Virus record (IMG/VR): IMGVR_UViG_3300002053_000030
Coordinates: 1 to 38,037 of that record
Strand: one strand, 5' to 3'
DNA length: 38,037 bases
Source: a virus
Shown here: positions 17,101 to 25,918 of the stretch, piece by piece
How positions within the stretch are numbered: the first letter of the stretch is position 1
Layout of the letters: each line of letters opens with the position of its first letter
Program-made: the position numbers and the translations under genes
Notes under the pieces: generated by a model
The model's input: only the letters and a program-made list of their open reading frames with translations
The model's database searches: none
Told to the model about the DNA's origin: nothing

Positions 17101-20100
17101 ACCTACCACCGGAGACGGAACTGAAGATACTTCCGAAGTCTCAGATGCCGTTCAGTCAGCCGGACGAATCGACCACACGATCCTCACCACAGACAACCTC
17201 GACCAACGCAGCATTGCCCAGCGATTTACCGATAACATAAGCGCCATTCGGCTCCTTAAACGAATCGAGGAAGAAGACCGGCTCGCCACGCCCCAGGAAC
17301 AAAAGGTGCTGGCCAAGTTTTCCGGTTGGGGGGCACTCAGCCCGGCCCTGGAACATTATCCGCCTGAGGCCTGGCAAAGCCGGGCAAACATGGTCGCGGA
17401 GGTCCTCACGAACGAAGAACTGGAAGCGGCACGGCGAAGTACCATAGACGCCTACTATACGCCGGTCGCGGTCTATGACGCTATTTACCGGACCCTGGCC
17501 AAATTCGGCTTTACGCCTGGCAGAATCCTTTCTCCATCGGTAGGTATCGGGTTGGAGTTCGGGACTATGCCGGATGAGCTCCGCAAGATTTCCAGTTTAA
17601 CCGGAATCGAGATGGACAATATCAGTGCCCGGATTGCCAAGCAGCTTTACCAGAATCAGAGCATCATCAATGACCGGTTCGAGAATGTGTCCATGCCGGA
17701 AAACTTCTACGATCTGGTAATATCGAACGTGCCCTTCGGCGATTCGCAGCCGCACGACCGGACGCATAATCCGTTTCGGTTCAGGATTCACGATTACTTC
17801 ATCAATAAATCCTTGAATCTTACCCGGCCCGGCGGCCTAATGGCGATCATTACGTCCACCGGAACCATGGATAAGGCCAACGCGAAAGCTCGCCAAATTT
17901 TCTCCGAAGAGGCCGAGCTGGTCGGGGCCATCCGTCTCCCGAACGGTACCTTTGTCGGAGCCGAGGCGGCCTGCGACATCTGCTTTTTCAGAAAACGGGG
18001 CGACAATCTCACGCCCATACCGGACAATCCGTTCGTCGAGACAGTCCGCGAAAAGCTACCTTATCTCAATAAAGACGGCACAATACGGGAAACGACCTGG
18101 AAGGCAGAGAGGGATATCAACCAATACTTCAAGGATCATCCCGAAATGGTTCTTGGCACTATGGGCGTTCAAATGGGTCGATACGGCGAGCAAGTCGTGA
18201 CGATCGGTGACAACACGAATGTCGGGGAAAAGATCGATGAAGCGACCAAGAAACTCCCGGACGGCGTTTACACGGAAATCCAGGTCAACCATGAACTGAA
18301 CTTGCTCGAAAATATGCCGAAAGCTGGCGATATTAAGGACGGCGCCTATTATGTTGGCCAGGACGGAAAACTTTACATCAATGACGGCGGCACCCCGATC
18401 GAGTATGAGGAACGCACGCCGACACAGAAAGACCGGGCAAAGCGGATCAGGGCTCTTATTCCGATTCGGGATACGATTCGAGAATTGCTAAGAGGACACA
18501 TTGCCGAAGTATCCAAAGATGAACTCGAAAAATTCCGCAAAATCCTGAACACACAATACGATAATTTCGTCAAAAAATTCGGATGGATCAATTCGCGCAA
18601 GAACGTCATGGCGATCTTTGACGACCCGGACGCCGGTGTATTGCTCGCGCTTGAAAAATGGGATGAAATCGAAGAAACGAGCAAGGGCAAGGAAGCGATC
18701 TTCTCTGAAAACTATATCGCTAAAGTCAAGCCGCCAGAATCGGTCGAAGATATCACGGAAGCCCTGGTTTATTCGCTGAATTATAAAGGCCGCGTGGATC
18801 TCGGATTTATCAGCCAACTTACCGGGGCATCGAGAGACGACGTAGTTGCCAGGCTGAAAGGAAAAATCTACAACGATCCCGAGCGCGGTTATGTGACGGC
18901 CGATGAATATTTGAGCGGGAACGTCAAGCGAAAGCTGAAGACGGCTATTCAAGCCGCCCGGACGGACGAAAAATTCCAGGAAAATGTCGATGCCCTCCAA
19001 ATGATTCAACCGGAAGATATTCCAATCCACGATATTAAAATCAGGATAGGCGCGGCCTGGATGCCGATCAAGCATATCCGAAATTTCATGCTCGACATGA
19101 TGGAAGGGACCGTTCGGAATTTCAAGATCGATCATGTCCCGGATATCGGCAAATTCAATATTGTTTGGACCGGGCCTTCCAATGCGGCCGCGAACAGGAA
19201 TCGACAGGCGGGGGAATCGTCCTATCATGCTACCGATACATGGGGCACCCGCGACGTAAATTTCTTCAAGCTCATGGATTATATCCTGAACGGCGGGTTT
19301 CCAAAAGTTTGGAGGCGGGACGCGTACGGAAATAAATGGTTCGATCAGGCGGCGACTGATACGGCCATTTACAAAATGAGTCAAATCCATGATCGTTTTC
19401 AATCCTGGGTAGCCGAAACGGAAGGCGTTCAGGATGACATGAAAGAAATTTACAATGCCCGGTACAATGCACACGTTGATCGCGTCTTTGACGGTTCTCA
19501 TTTGACTATGCCCGGCAAGGTTCCGGACGCGATCATTAAATTACGCCCTCACCAAAAGAATGCCATCTGGCGGTTTTTGCAGACAGGAGTTGCCTACTTC
19601 GGCCATGAAGTCGGTACGGGCAAGACTTTCACTTTACTCGGTTGCGCCATGGAAGCAAGACGGCTCGGCCTCGCAAAAAAGCCGGTTATTTCCATCAAGA
19701 AAGCTACCATCAACGATTTCAAAACGGCCTTTCAGCAACTTTATCCCGCCGCGAAAGTCCTATTCCTTCATGTGCCGGGCAATAAGGCGAAACGGATAAA
19801 GACGCTCTCGAAGATTGCGACGGGCGATTACGATGCTATTGTGGTCACTCACGAATCATTCGAGAAAATCCCGCTCAGTCCCGAGGGATACGCTCAGACA
19901 ATCAGGGCCGATGTCCGCAAACTCGAGGCGGCCTTGCTCGAAGCGCAACGCCAGGGCGCCGGCCGAGTCACTATCCGGGATTTGGAAAATGCCAAGCAAA
20001 AATTGGAAGACCGGCTTAGTGAAATCCTAGAAAAAGAACGCGATAATATTCCCACGTTCGAAGAACTCGGAATCGATTTGATCCTGATCGATGAAGCCCA

Positions 20101-23100
20101 CGATTATAAGAACCTGTATTTCACTACGAATTACGAAAACGTAAAAGGGATTAAGTCGGGCGAGGTCGTAAAACGCAGCATGGATCTCTATGCCAAGACG
20201 AATTATATGCACAAACGGTTCGGCAGGGGAATCGTATTTGCGTCCGGGACGCCTTTAACCAATAGTGTCGGAGAACTGTTCACCCTTTCCCGGTACCTGC
20301 AACCTAATGAACTGAAGTTCCGAGGAATTGAAACTTTCGAGCCCTGGGCAAACACGTTCGGGATTATCAGCAGCGAAGCGGAGCCGAATCCTACAGGCAG
20401 AGGGTTCAAGATGGTCACCCGGTTCGACCGGTTCATCAATATTCCGGAACTCATGCAGATGGTTCGCGGCGTATTCGATATTATCCGGGTAGGCGATAAA
20501 GACAAGACCGGCATGATCAAAATTCCACGACCTGATATTGCAGGCGACAAACCCCAAAACATAATCGTGCCTCAAAACCCGCAAGTCGCAGAGTATCAGG
20601 ACGAGCTCATGGCCCGCGCGCTCGCTATCAAAGCGGATCCAATGCACGCCGAATGGCACGGAAAACGGGATATTATGCTGCGGATCATTACGGACGGCCG
20701 CAAAATGGCGATCGATCCGCGCCTTGTGGAGCAGCAGAGACAGGATGAAGAGGATACGAAAGTCAATGCGGCATTAGAGAAAATCCTTGATATCTACAAG
20801 AAGTCTTACCCGGCTTACGATTGGGATAAGAACGAAGACTATACTGAAACAAAAGGTGTGCAGTTAATCTTCCTCGACCTTGGAGTGCCGGGCGGGGCTA
20901 TCCCGCACAGTCCGTATACAGACTTGATCGATAAGCTGGTTAAGAATGGCGTACCCAGGAACGAAATAGCCACGATCCATCAAATTCCCTATGGCCCCAA
21001 AGGCGAGACAATGAGGAAAAAACTCTTTGCCAAGGTGCGAGCGGGCGAAATTCGAATATTCATGGGATCCACGCCTAAGATGGGAATTGGAGTAAACATC
21101 CAAACTCGCGTAGTGGCCATGCACCATCTCGATGTGGATTGGAACTATGCCAATTACGAACAGCGTAATGGACGCGGCATACGGTACGGAAACAATATCA
21201 AGGAAGTCCAGATTTATAATTACGGCACTGAAGCGACTGTCGATGCTTTCATGTGGAATACCGTGGCGACCAAGAGCATGGTGCTTGGCCAAATCATGTC
21301 ACTCAATCCGTCCATACGCGAACTGGAAGATATCAGCCGCGATACCATGAACGCCCAGGAATACGTTTCCGAATTGTCCGGCGATCCGCTTATCAAGGAA
21401 CAACTCGAGCTCACCAAAGAAGTTCGCGTCCTCCGGAATGCCAAAGCCGATTTCGATCGAAATAAAATGCGGTCCCGGTCCCGCCTGGCGAATCTGCCTA
21501 AGATCATTGAAGGGAAAAAAGACGAAGTAGAGGCCTGGCAGAAGAAATTCGACCGGTTTAGTCAGATCAAAGCAATTCAGATAGGAGAAGAGTTCTACGA
21601 CCTCGAAAAAGAGGGCGGCAAGGCCAATGATGCAACCGATAAATTTATAAAGGATAAAACTGTCATCCGCGCCCTGAAAGGCGATATCGAATCCCGCAAA
21701 ACGATCGGCCGGTTCGGTTACATCGAAACGGAAGAAGTGCCTTACATCGAGGAAAAGGAAGTCAAGAAAAAGGACAAAGACGGCAAACCGATACTCGATA
21801 AGGAAGGCAAGCCGGTCACTGAAATTCAGAAGATCGAGAAGACCAAAAAGGTCAAAAAATTCGTTCCGTTAGCCCCCCACCTGCGGTTGATGTATAGCGT
21901 GTTTCAGGCATCCCCAATGTTTGAATTTTCCGCTACGGCCATGGGTGGGGATACGGCTACATTCAAGCCGGAAAACGGCGTGAAGCACGTCGTTACCAGA
22001 GTCGTGACCGGCATTCAAAACCTGATCGACGAAACGAACGCGGAAATCGATAAGTTCGAAAAGGAAATCCCGATCATTGAAGCCAAAGTAGACGCCAAGT
22101 TCGACAAGCAGGAAGAGCTCGTAACCAAGGAAGCCCGGCTTCATACAGTCACCCAGGAATTACTGGAACGACAACAGCTAGAGGAACAGGCGGTCAGGCA
22201 GGGGCGCCATGGCGGGCCTACGTTGCCGGGCGGCGATACGGTCCTTTCCGCACAAGGAATAGAGGAAGTCGAAGAAGGTACTGTTCGGAATATTGCGACC
22301 GTGGCCCGGAACGTCAGTAATGCCCTCAGGAACGCTTTGCCACCTGAGGTTTTGAATAGAATTACGATTGAACTCTCGCCCTGGCTGGAACTGGAAGATT
22401 ATTTCAAATCGGGAGCGGCTAAAAAGTCGTTGGAGGAAGCCGGCATCAAAGAAGGCCAGAAATACAGGATATACGGAGCGACCAGCTTCACGGATAAGAT
22501 GGAAGCGATCGTAAGAATCGCTTTTAATCACGATCGATCCCCTGAATACACGGCCTATCATGAAGCACTCCATGTTGCCATGCGGTGGCTTTTGCCCCAG
22601 GCCGAGTATGACCGCTTGTTGAAGTATTTCAAGGGGAACGAAGAGAACGCCGCCGAGGCCTTTGCCGGGTTCGCCATGAAACGCAAAGGCGCCGAGCTGA
22701 AAGGTTTTCCCGGCTATGTGCGCGGGCTTTTCCTGAAAATCAAAAGCCTGCTTGTCAAGATTCGAAGCGCCCTGCAAAAGAAGGGGTTCACCGATCCGGA
22801 AGCTATTTTCGAAAATATCATGATCGGTCGGTATAAACCACTTACCGAGAGTGAAACGCGCGCCAGGACGGAAGAGGCCATCCTATCCACGAAACCGCCG
22901 CCGGATCCGGTCAAGGAGAGGGCTCAGGCTTACATCGATGCCATCAACCAGATGGCGAAACAGAAGAACGCCAGTGAGGCAACGAAAGCCAAAGCTGCCC
23001 GGATCAAGCGGGAACAGGATTATTTCGATCAAGGCGGGTTCGTACAGGATGTAGGTGATATATTCAAGTCAGTCAAGTCGGTCATGAATAAGCGTGTCGA

Positions 23101-25906
23101 TGATTTCCGGCAAAAACCCGACACGGCCTGGTTCCAGAGAATGTTTCAGACACCGGAGTTTTACTTTGAAGAAATAGACGCGGCAAAACGTGTATACGAT
23201 GCCGCCCTGGAACGGCCCGACGACCTGAAAACGCAATATAACGACATTACCGATCATGATAATCATATTGTGAAAATCAAGAAACTCAAGAAAGAAAGGA
23301 AAGAGGAATACAAGAAGCTGAAACGATTCATCACTTGGGCCGACCGGAACAAATTCGTGGCGACAAATGAAGACCTCAAGAAGGCCAAGTTCAGCGATCA
23401 AGCCATTGATGCCTGGCGTGCGTACCGGAAGATCATGGATAACGCCTGGATTAAACTCCATACTGACATGGTTAATCTGCTTGCCAAGTATGAATCGAAA
23501 GGCATGAAGCCGCCTGATATTGTCGTGTGGGAAGGCGATAAACGGGTAAAAATAAATCTTCGCATGGCCCTTGCCCGCATGGGCGATATGCGCGGGTACT
23601 ATGCGCCCAGGATCCGAAAGAGCGGACGGTTTACCCTGGTTGCCCGTAAAGACGGAACGAACCCATGGTTAATCATGGGGGATTCGAAGAAACTGCTTCA
23701 AGCGCGCGGTGTTGGTTTCGAAAAGCGAGGCTATAAGGTCAAGATAGGCAAGACCAGACAACTCAGTGAAGACGTATTCGAGTACGGTGCCCGTACACTC
23801 GACCTGCAGAACATAATCAATGCGGCCCTCGGAGATATCACAAAGGAAAACATTGGGCTTTCATTTGATCAATTCAATTTAAACGGTTACCGGGAAACGC
23901 GGCCGGGAGGGGCGAACTATTTTGTGGTGCGCGGGCCGACCACCAAAAAAATGAACGAAGTATTCAAGGCCTTTGGCGGCCGACATTACAGCTTTCCGAA
24001 AGGAACCGCTAATGCTTGGCACTTTTCCGATCCGTCAGCCGATTTTGAGGTTAAGCTCTTGAAGAGCCTCGCGGCACAGGCCGGCATTCCAGGAGCTACA
24101 GAAGCCGATATGCTTTTCGCCTATGCCTTGGCAACGCAAGTGGCGAACTTGGTCAAAGAGCGCGGATTCAGACAGCATATGGTGAAACGTGCGGCAACGG
24201 TCACTGAAGAGGATGTCTGGTTAGGGTATGAAGAAGATCCGCTTTTGGCCGCTTCGCAGTATGCCTCCAATGTGTCGGCCGGAATTGCAAAACGGAACAT
24301 GGCTTCCAAGATGGTCCGCGCCATATCCGGCACCGACCTGGGCCCGGAAGAATATGATAGTTTCGAGGACTACCTCGAGGGCGTTAAAGAACGCCGGATA
24401 GATGCCATTGAACAGCCGAACATTTACCGCGACGTGAAAAGCTACATGATCGAAATGCTTCGCAACGAGGAGTTTTCCGATAGAGTGATCGGGTACGTGA
24501 AAGGCTTGGCCGTCCTGAAATATCTCGGGTTCAGGGGATCCTCGGCCCTGGTCAACCTGACCGCGCTGGCCACGTCGGTACCGTCGTCCATGAACACGTA
24601 TGCCAATATCGACCTTAAAGATGTACCGAAATATCTGGTCATGGGTATAAATGCGTCCCTGAAATATCGGAAGCACCTGAAGGGCGAGAGAACCGACCTC
24701 GATGATGACACGATCAAGATGTTCGATACGCTCTACACGAAGGGCTGGGATGAAGCTCAATATAACATGGAGGCCATATCGGTCCTGAGAAGCCGCCTGG
24801 GTGGCGGGTACGATAGTATCATCAATGGCGCCATGCTGATGTTCGGGCAGACGGAACGACTAAACCGAATCGCTACGATAGCCGGGACATACCTCGGGGC
24901 GCGGGATACCGGCATGGGTTATGATGAAGCCGTCGAAGTGGCCAAGAAAACAAGTGACCGCAGCCATGGCGTGTACGGAAAGAAAACCCTGCCTTATTTG
25001 GCACAAGGCAAGAATCCATTCGCGCAGATAGCCAAGATGTTCTACGTGTTCAGCAAATTCAGCCATACCTACCTGCAGAATATGTATACAATCGGATTCA
25101 AGGAACACAATAAGAAAGGCCTGCTTTACATGATGCTTGCACCGGCAATCCTGGGGGGCGCAGGGGCTATGCCTATCATAGGAAAACCTTTAATCGCCGT
25201 CTTAGGTCAAATTTTATCCGAGCTCAGGGGAGATGAGGATGAATGGGAAGAAGGCTTTTATTCATGGGTCTTCGACTTATTCGGCGATAATGCTGAAAAA
25301 TTCGCCCGATACGGCCTGCCAGGATTCGCCGGCATTTCTTTAAGGGGTTCGCTGCAGATCGACTTTATCGGCAATTTCCCGATGAAAATACCAGAATTGC
25401 TCGGAGCGCCCGGAAACGTCCTGGTCGATATGTACGAAGGCGGCAAGATGATCTACGAAGGACAAACTTATCGTGGAATCGAAAAGATTGCCCCGCGAGC
25501 TATCAGCTCGGCCATGCAGGGATATCGAGAAGCGAAATACGGCGTGACTTCCCAGCGGCAAACGCCCATTACATATGAGGACAAGCAAATCTGGCCCGAC
25601 ATGATCGATACGATCATGAGGATAGCCAATTTCAATCCGTCCGGAATTTCCCGCCTCAAGGAGAAAAAATGGGCCAGGACGAAGCAAATAAGGCACTACA
25701 GGGATAAACGCAGCGATTTGTATACCAGGGTTAAGGCCTTCTATCAAAAGCCGCAAGGCAGGCGATCTGAACGTGAATGGGCCGATATTTTAGCCGATAT
25801 CAATGACTACAATGAAACGATAAAAACAAAAAAACTCCTTGGCATTCAGGGTATCAGCGAAATTACCCACAAAACATTAAAACAGTCGATCAGGGCAAAA
25901 CAGTAA
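14177..25906 (+). CDS. Giant polyvalent protein: two zincins, DarB-like methyltransferase and SNF2-type helicase
   Basis: 3,909 aa from a TTG start (GGAGGT 7 nt upstream; TTGA overlap with the previous stop), 31% of the window. Order by residue: helical N-terminus; acidic/Pro linker (66-150); helical domains (152-515); LPD1-like zincin (516-780) with HEWGH 609-613 and EMFARAFEAY 717-726; Gly/Asp linker (905-995); N6-adenine-methyltransferase-like domain with SPSVGIG 1119-1125 and SNVPFG 1183-1188; helicase with HEVGTGKT 1810-1817, DEAH 1972-1975, SGTP 2023-2026 and QRNGRGIR 2329-2336; charged coil; second zincin with HEALH 2795-2799 and E2827; GYYAPRI domain near 3138; LPD38-like hydrophobic helices (3450-3690). 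It is probably ejected with the DNA to counter host defences or restructure the entering genome. Confidence 0.85.
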   Translation: MSSLSHCLELHTNLFSDEEKNQVRNAAAEYRKEGFDAQIANVSAVEDIIRDLEQERADIVKQATGKKPPIKPEVPPKPEVSAIEAEIAETPIEEIERMIEEAAPEEIAPVEEAAAPAVAEEGAAPVPPTAPKPPTEKPAVPKASDIAKKAAKAGVQGVDEAITGLYELFGGKGVVRTFPGAIDEKTYAAAKPHFEAALAKWKEAGKNLKDLVQFLVNNFGNGIKPYISRWMRELKGITEIEEAEGAKAPTLEEAVGEEEKGKKEKKKVKKLKDVGERRWKRAGMSTEDRIEKITLELDKEITETDTKKVLAALQRMTVKATLIPTNELSKDATPGLIRWFNAMRRDIVGFTEWAGKKFGGRKGWGKSYEDAIQEALSGPTGKEEVRKMAAKYIATLEQLAEAITSGTTISQARDALIRLMVDESNYEIRKLDNIVNFYDLSSGTLDGILTEWGQSYTDIVKYSLFTMQKNILTKWTDRLIEKENDEEKNLKIVRERRKIFDIETDGAERKGKNVTGQDLIDTFGLGTVAFGNWTEGPHRQKSVNLTFDSLYDLVKILGAPAKAASYNMERRLGIMYGARGRGGRAAATFHPEDNTINLTKTHGDGSLAHEWGHGFDFYSKVSMKNNENEEYRSYNPFDDLKHAFKFKYDLSSMMQTVEDLLRGIHYTSRKGRNRLKEAENWIKDKWESEFVSKTRFWTDAIGLDGGKQGKYWSQPVEMFARAFEAYVADNLEKENYYLVDPAFVASGAVEELFRREHGAYPTEEERDRFNELFKAFFDGMTWDENGVPTMKPDYVPVTLQEYLSAKENVQKVLDTLEDIYKALYAGKQSEDGLYWYAYRDTTRAPEMQPQGVMAFDDEYRQEGFTGQGAIGYGESVHPDDVIKYGLEPIVHEKTDKTQYLEVGEDGTVISDWTTGGAALGESSARDGETFKEGGGVSTGTDRGAGVGEEGAGGPGVEEGGELPGGEGVTDDGADLPTTGDGTEDTSEVSDAVQSAGRIDHTILTTDNLDQRSIAQRFTDNISAIRLLKRIEEEDRLATPQEQKVLAKFSGWGALSPALEHYPPEAWQSRANMVAEVLTNEELEAARRSTIDAYYTPVAVYDAIYRTLAKFGFTPGRILSPSVGIGLEFGTMPDELRKISSLTGIEMDNISARIAKQLYQNQSIINDRFENVSMPENFYDLVISNVPFGDSQPHDRTHNPFRFRIHDYFINKSLNLTRPGGLMAIITSTGTMDKANAKARQIFSEEAELVGAIRLPNGTFVGAEAACDICFFRKRGDNLTPIPDNPFVETVREKLPYLNKDGTIRETTWKAERDINQYFKDHPEMVLGTMGVQMGRYGEQVVTIGDNTNVGEKIDEATKKLPDGVYTEIQVNHELNLLENMPKAGDIKDGAYYVGQDGKLYINDGGTPIEYEERTPTQKDRAKRIRALIPIRDTIRELLRGHIAEVSKDELEKFRKILNTQYDNFVKKFGWINSRKNVMAIFDDPDAGVLLALEKWDEIEETSKGKEAIFSENYIAKVKPPESVEDITEALVYSLNYKGRVDLGFISQLTGASRDDVVARLKGKIYNDPERGYVTADEYLSGNVKRKLKTAIQAARTDEKFQENVDALQMIQPEDIPIHDIKIRIGAAWMPIKHIRNFMLDMMEGTVRNFKIDHVPDIGKFNIVWTGPSNAAANRNRQAGESSYHATDTWGTRDVNFFKLMDYILNGGFPKVWRRDAYGNKWFDQAATDTAIYKMSQIHDRFQSWVAETEGVQDDMKEIYNARYNAHVDRVFDGSHLTMPGKVPDAIIKLRPHQKNAIWRFLQTGVAYFGHEVGTGKTFTLLGCAMEARRLGLAKKPVISIKKATINDFKTAFQQLYPAAKVLFLHVPGNKAKRIKTLSKIATGDYDAIVVTHESFEKIPLSPEGYAQTIRADVRKLEAALLEAQRQGAGRVTIRDLENAKQKLEDRLSEILEKERDNIPTFEELGIDLILIDEAHDYKNLYFTTNYENVKGIKSGEVVKRSMDLYAKTNYMHKRFGRGIVFASGTPLTNSVGELFTLSRYLQPNELKFRGIETFEPWANTFGIISSEAEPNPTGRGFKMVTRFDRFINIPELMQMVRGVFDIIRVGDKDKTGMIKIPRPDIAGDKPQNIIVPQNPQVAEYQDELMARALAIKADPMHAEWHGKRDIMLRIITDGRKMAIDPRLVEQQRQDEEDTKVNAALEKILDIYKKSYPAYDWDKNEDYTETKGVQLIFLDLGVPGGAIPHSPYTDLIDKLVKNGVPRNEIATIHQIPYGPKGETMRKKLFAKVRAGEIRIFMGSTPKMGIGVNIQTRVVAMHHLDVDWNYANYEQRNGRGIRYGNNIKEVQIYNYGTEATVDAFMWNTVATKSMVLGQIMSLNPSIRELEDISRDTMNAQEYVSELSGDPLIKEQLELTKEVRVLRNAKADFDRNKMRSRSRLANLPKIIEGKKDEVEAWQKKFDRFSQIKAIQIGEEFYDLEKEGGKANDATDKFIKDKTVIRALKGDIESRKTIGRFGYIETEEVPYIEEKEVKKKDKDGKPILDKEGKPVTEIQKIEKTKKVKKFVPLAPHLRLMYSVFQASPMFEFSATAMGGDTATFKPENGVKHVVTRVVTGIQNLIDETNAEIDKFEKEIPIIEAKVDAKFDKQEELVTKEARLHTVTQELLERQQLEEQAVRQGRHGGPTLPGGDTVLSAQGIEEVEEGTVRNIATVARNVSNALRNALPPEVLNRITIELSPWLELEDYFKSGAAKKSLEEAGIKEGQKYRIYGATSFTDKMEAIVRIAFNHDRSPEYTAYHEALHVAMRWLLPQAEYDRLLKYFKGNEENAAEAFAGFAMKRKGAELKGFPGYVRGLFLKIKSLLVKIRSALQKKGFTDPEAIFENIMIGRYKPLTESETRARTEEAILSTKPPPDPVKERAQAYIDAINQMAKQKNASEATKAKAARIKREQDYFDQGGFVQDVGDIFKSVKSVMNKRVDDFRQKPDTAWFQRMFQTPEFYFEEIDAAKRVYDAALERPDDLKTQYNDITDHDNHIVKIKKLKKERKEEYKKLKRFITWADRNKFVATNEDLKKAKFSDQAIDAWRAYRKIMDNAWIKLHTDMVNLLAKYESKGMKPPDIVVWEGDKRVKINLRMALARMGDMRGYYAPRIRKSGRFTLVARKDGTNPWLIMGDSKKLLQARGVGFEKRGYKVKIGKTRQLSEDVFEYGARTLDLQNIINAALGDITKENIGLSFDQFNLNGYRETRPGGANYFVVRGPTTKKMNEVFKAFGGRHYSFPKGTANAWHFSDPSADFEVKLLKSLAAQAGIPGATEADMLFAYALATQVANLVKERGFRQHMVKRAATVTEEDVWLGYEEDPLLAASQYASNVSAGIAKRNMASKMVRAISGTDLGPEEYDSFEDYLEGVKERRIDAIEQPNIYRDVKSYMIEMLRNEEFSDRVIGYVKGLAVLKYLGFRGSSALVNLTALATSVPSSMNTYANIDLKDVPKYLVMGINASLKYRKHLKGERTDLDDDTIKMFDTLYTKGWDEAQYNMEAISVLRSRLGGGYDSIINGAMLMFGQTERLNRIATIAGTYLGARDTGMGYDEAVEVAKKTSDRSHGVYGKKTLPYLAQGKNPFAQIAKMFYVFSKFSHTYLQNMYTIGFKEHNKKGLLYMMLAPAILGGAGAMPIIGKPLIAVLGQILSELRGDEDEWEEGFYSWVFDLFGDNAEKFARYGLPGFAGISLRGSLQIDFIGNFPMKIPELLGAPGNVLVDMYEGGKMIYEGQTYRGIEKIAPRAISSAMQGYREAKYGVTSQRQTPITYEDKQIWPDMIDTIMRIANFNPSGISRLKEKKWARTKQIRHYRDKRSDLYTRVKAFYQKPQGRRSEREWADILADINDYNETIKTKKLLGIQGISEITHKTLKQSIRAKQ
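16876..16888 (+). promoter_or_regulatory. Ribosome binding site for nested gene in the giant gene
   Basis: AGAGG at 16876-16880 and GGGGGA at 16882-16887 precede the ATG at 16890 by 9 and 2 nt respectively. The spacing of AGAGG is good for initiation of the +1-frame ORF within the giant gene. Confidence 0.4.
16890..17240 (+). CDS. Nested out-of-frame small protein inside the giant polyvalent gene
   Basis: A 116-aa ORF in the +1 frame relative to the 3,909-aa gene, covering its residues about 905-1021. The first 80 residues read as a normal alpha-helical protein: LSAIGRQAARHWESHRPEMV, KHLKKVGEYRLALIEAQESV, then a helix ending ELLMTERIYLPPETE. The 'A..HW...RPxMxxxLxxxGxLxxAL.xAQ ... LPPE' pattern recalls small free-standing phage proteins of unknown function. 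The last 35 residues are Ser/Thr/Pro-rich, where the host frame re-enters conserved methyltransferase sequence, so the tail is probably not conserved. In the overlap the host frame is a low-complexity Gly/Asp/Glu linker. Its translation is not proven. Confidence 0.6.
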   Translation: MEQLSAIGRQAARHWESHRPEMVKHLKKVGEYRLALIEAQESVRRGLADLVSRKGVNFQAAKELLMTERIYLPPETELKILPKSQMPFSQPDESTTRSSPQTTSTNAALPSDLPIT

Positions 25907-25918
25907 GGAGGAAGTAAC

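Noticed and set aside
9800-17240. Sequencing frameshifts as the reason for the nested genes
   Set aside because: Host frames stay open for kilobases and the nested frames keep good start sites, so two independent errors would be needed. Not excluded without read data, but less likely.
18488-19501. Long antisense frame of 337 codons
   Set aside because: It lies opposite the highly conserved methyltransferase-helicase part of the giant gene, has no ribosome site, and its product is rich in Phe/Ile/Arg as expected from the reverse of this codon usage.
14177-25906. Giant protein as an N4-type virion RNA polymerase
   Set aside because: No RNA polymerase motifs were seen; methyltransferase, helicase and zincin motifs explain the core instead.
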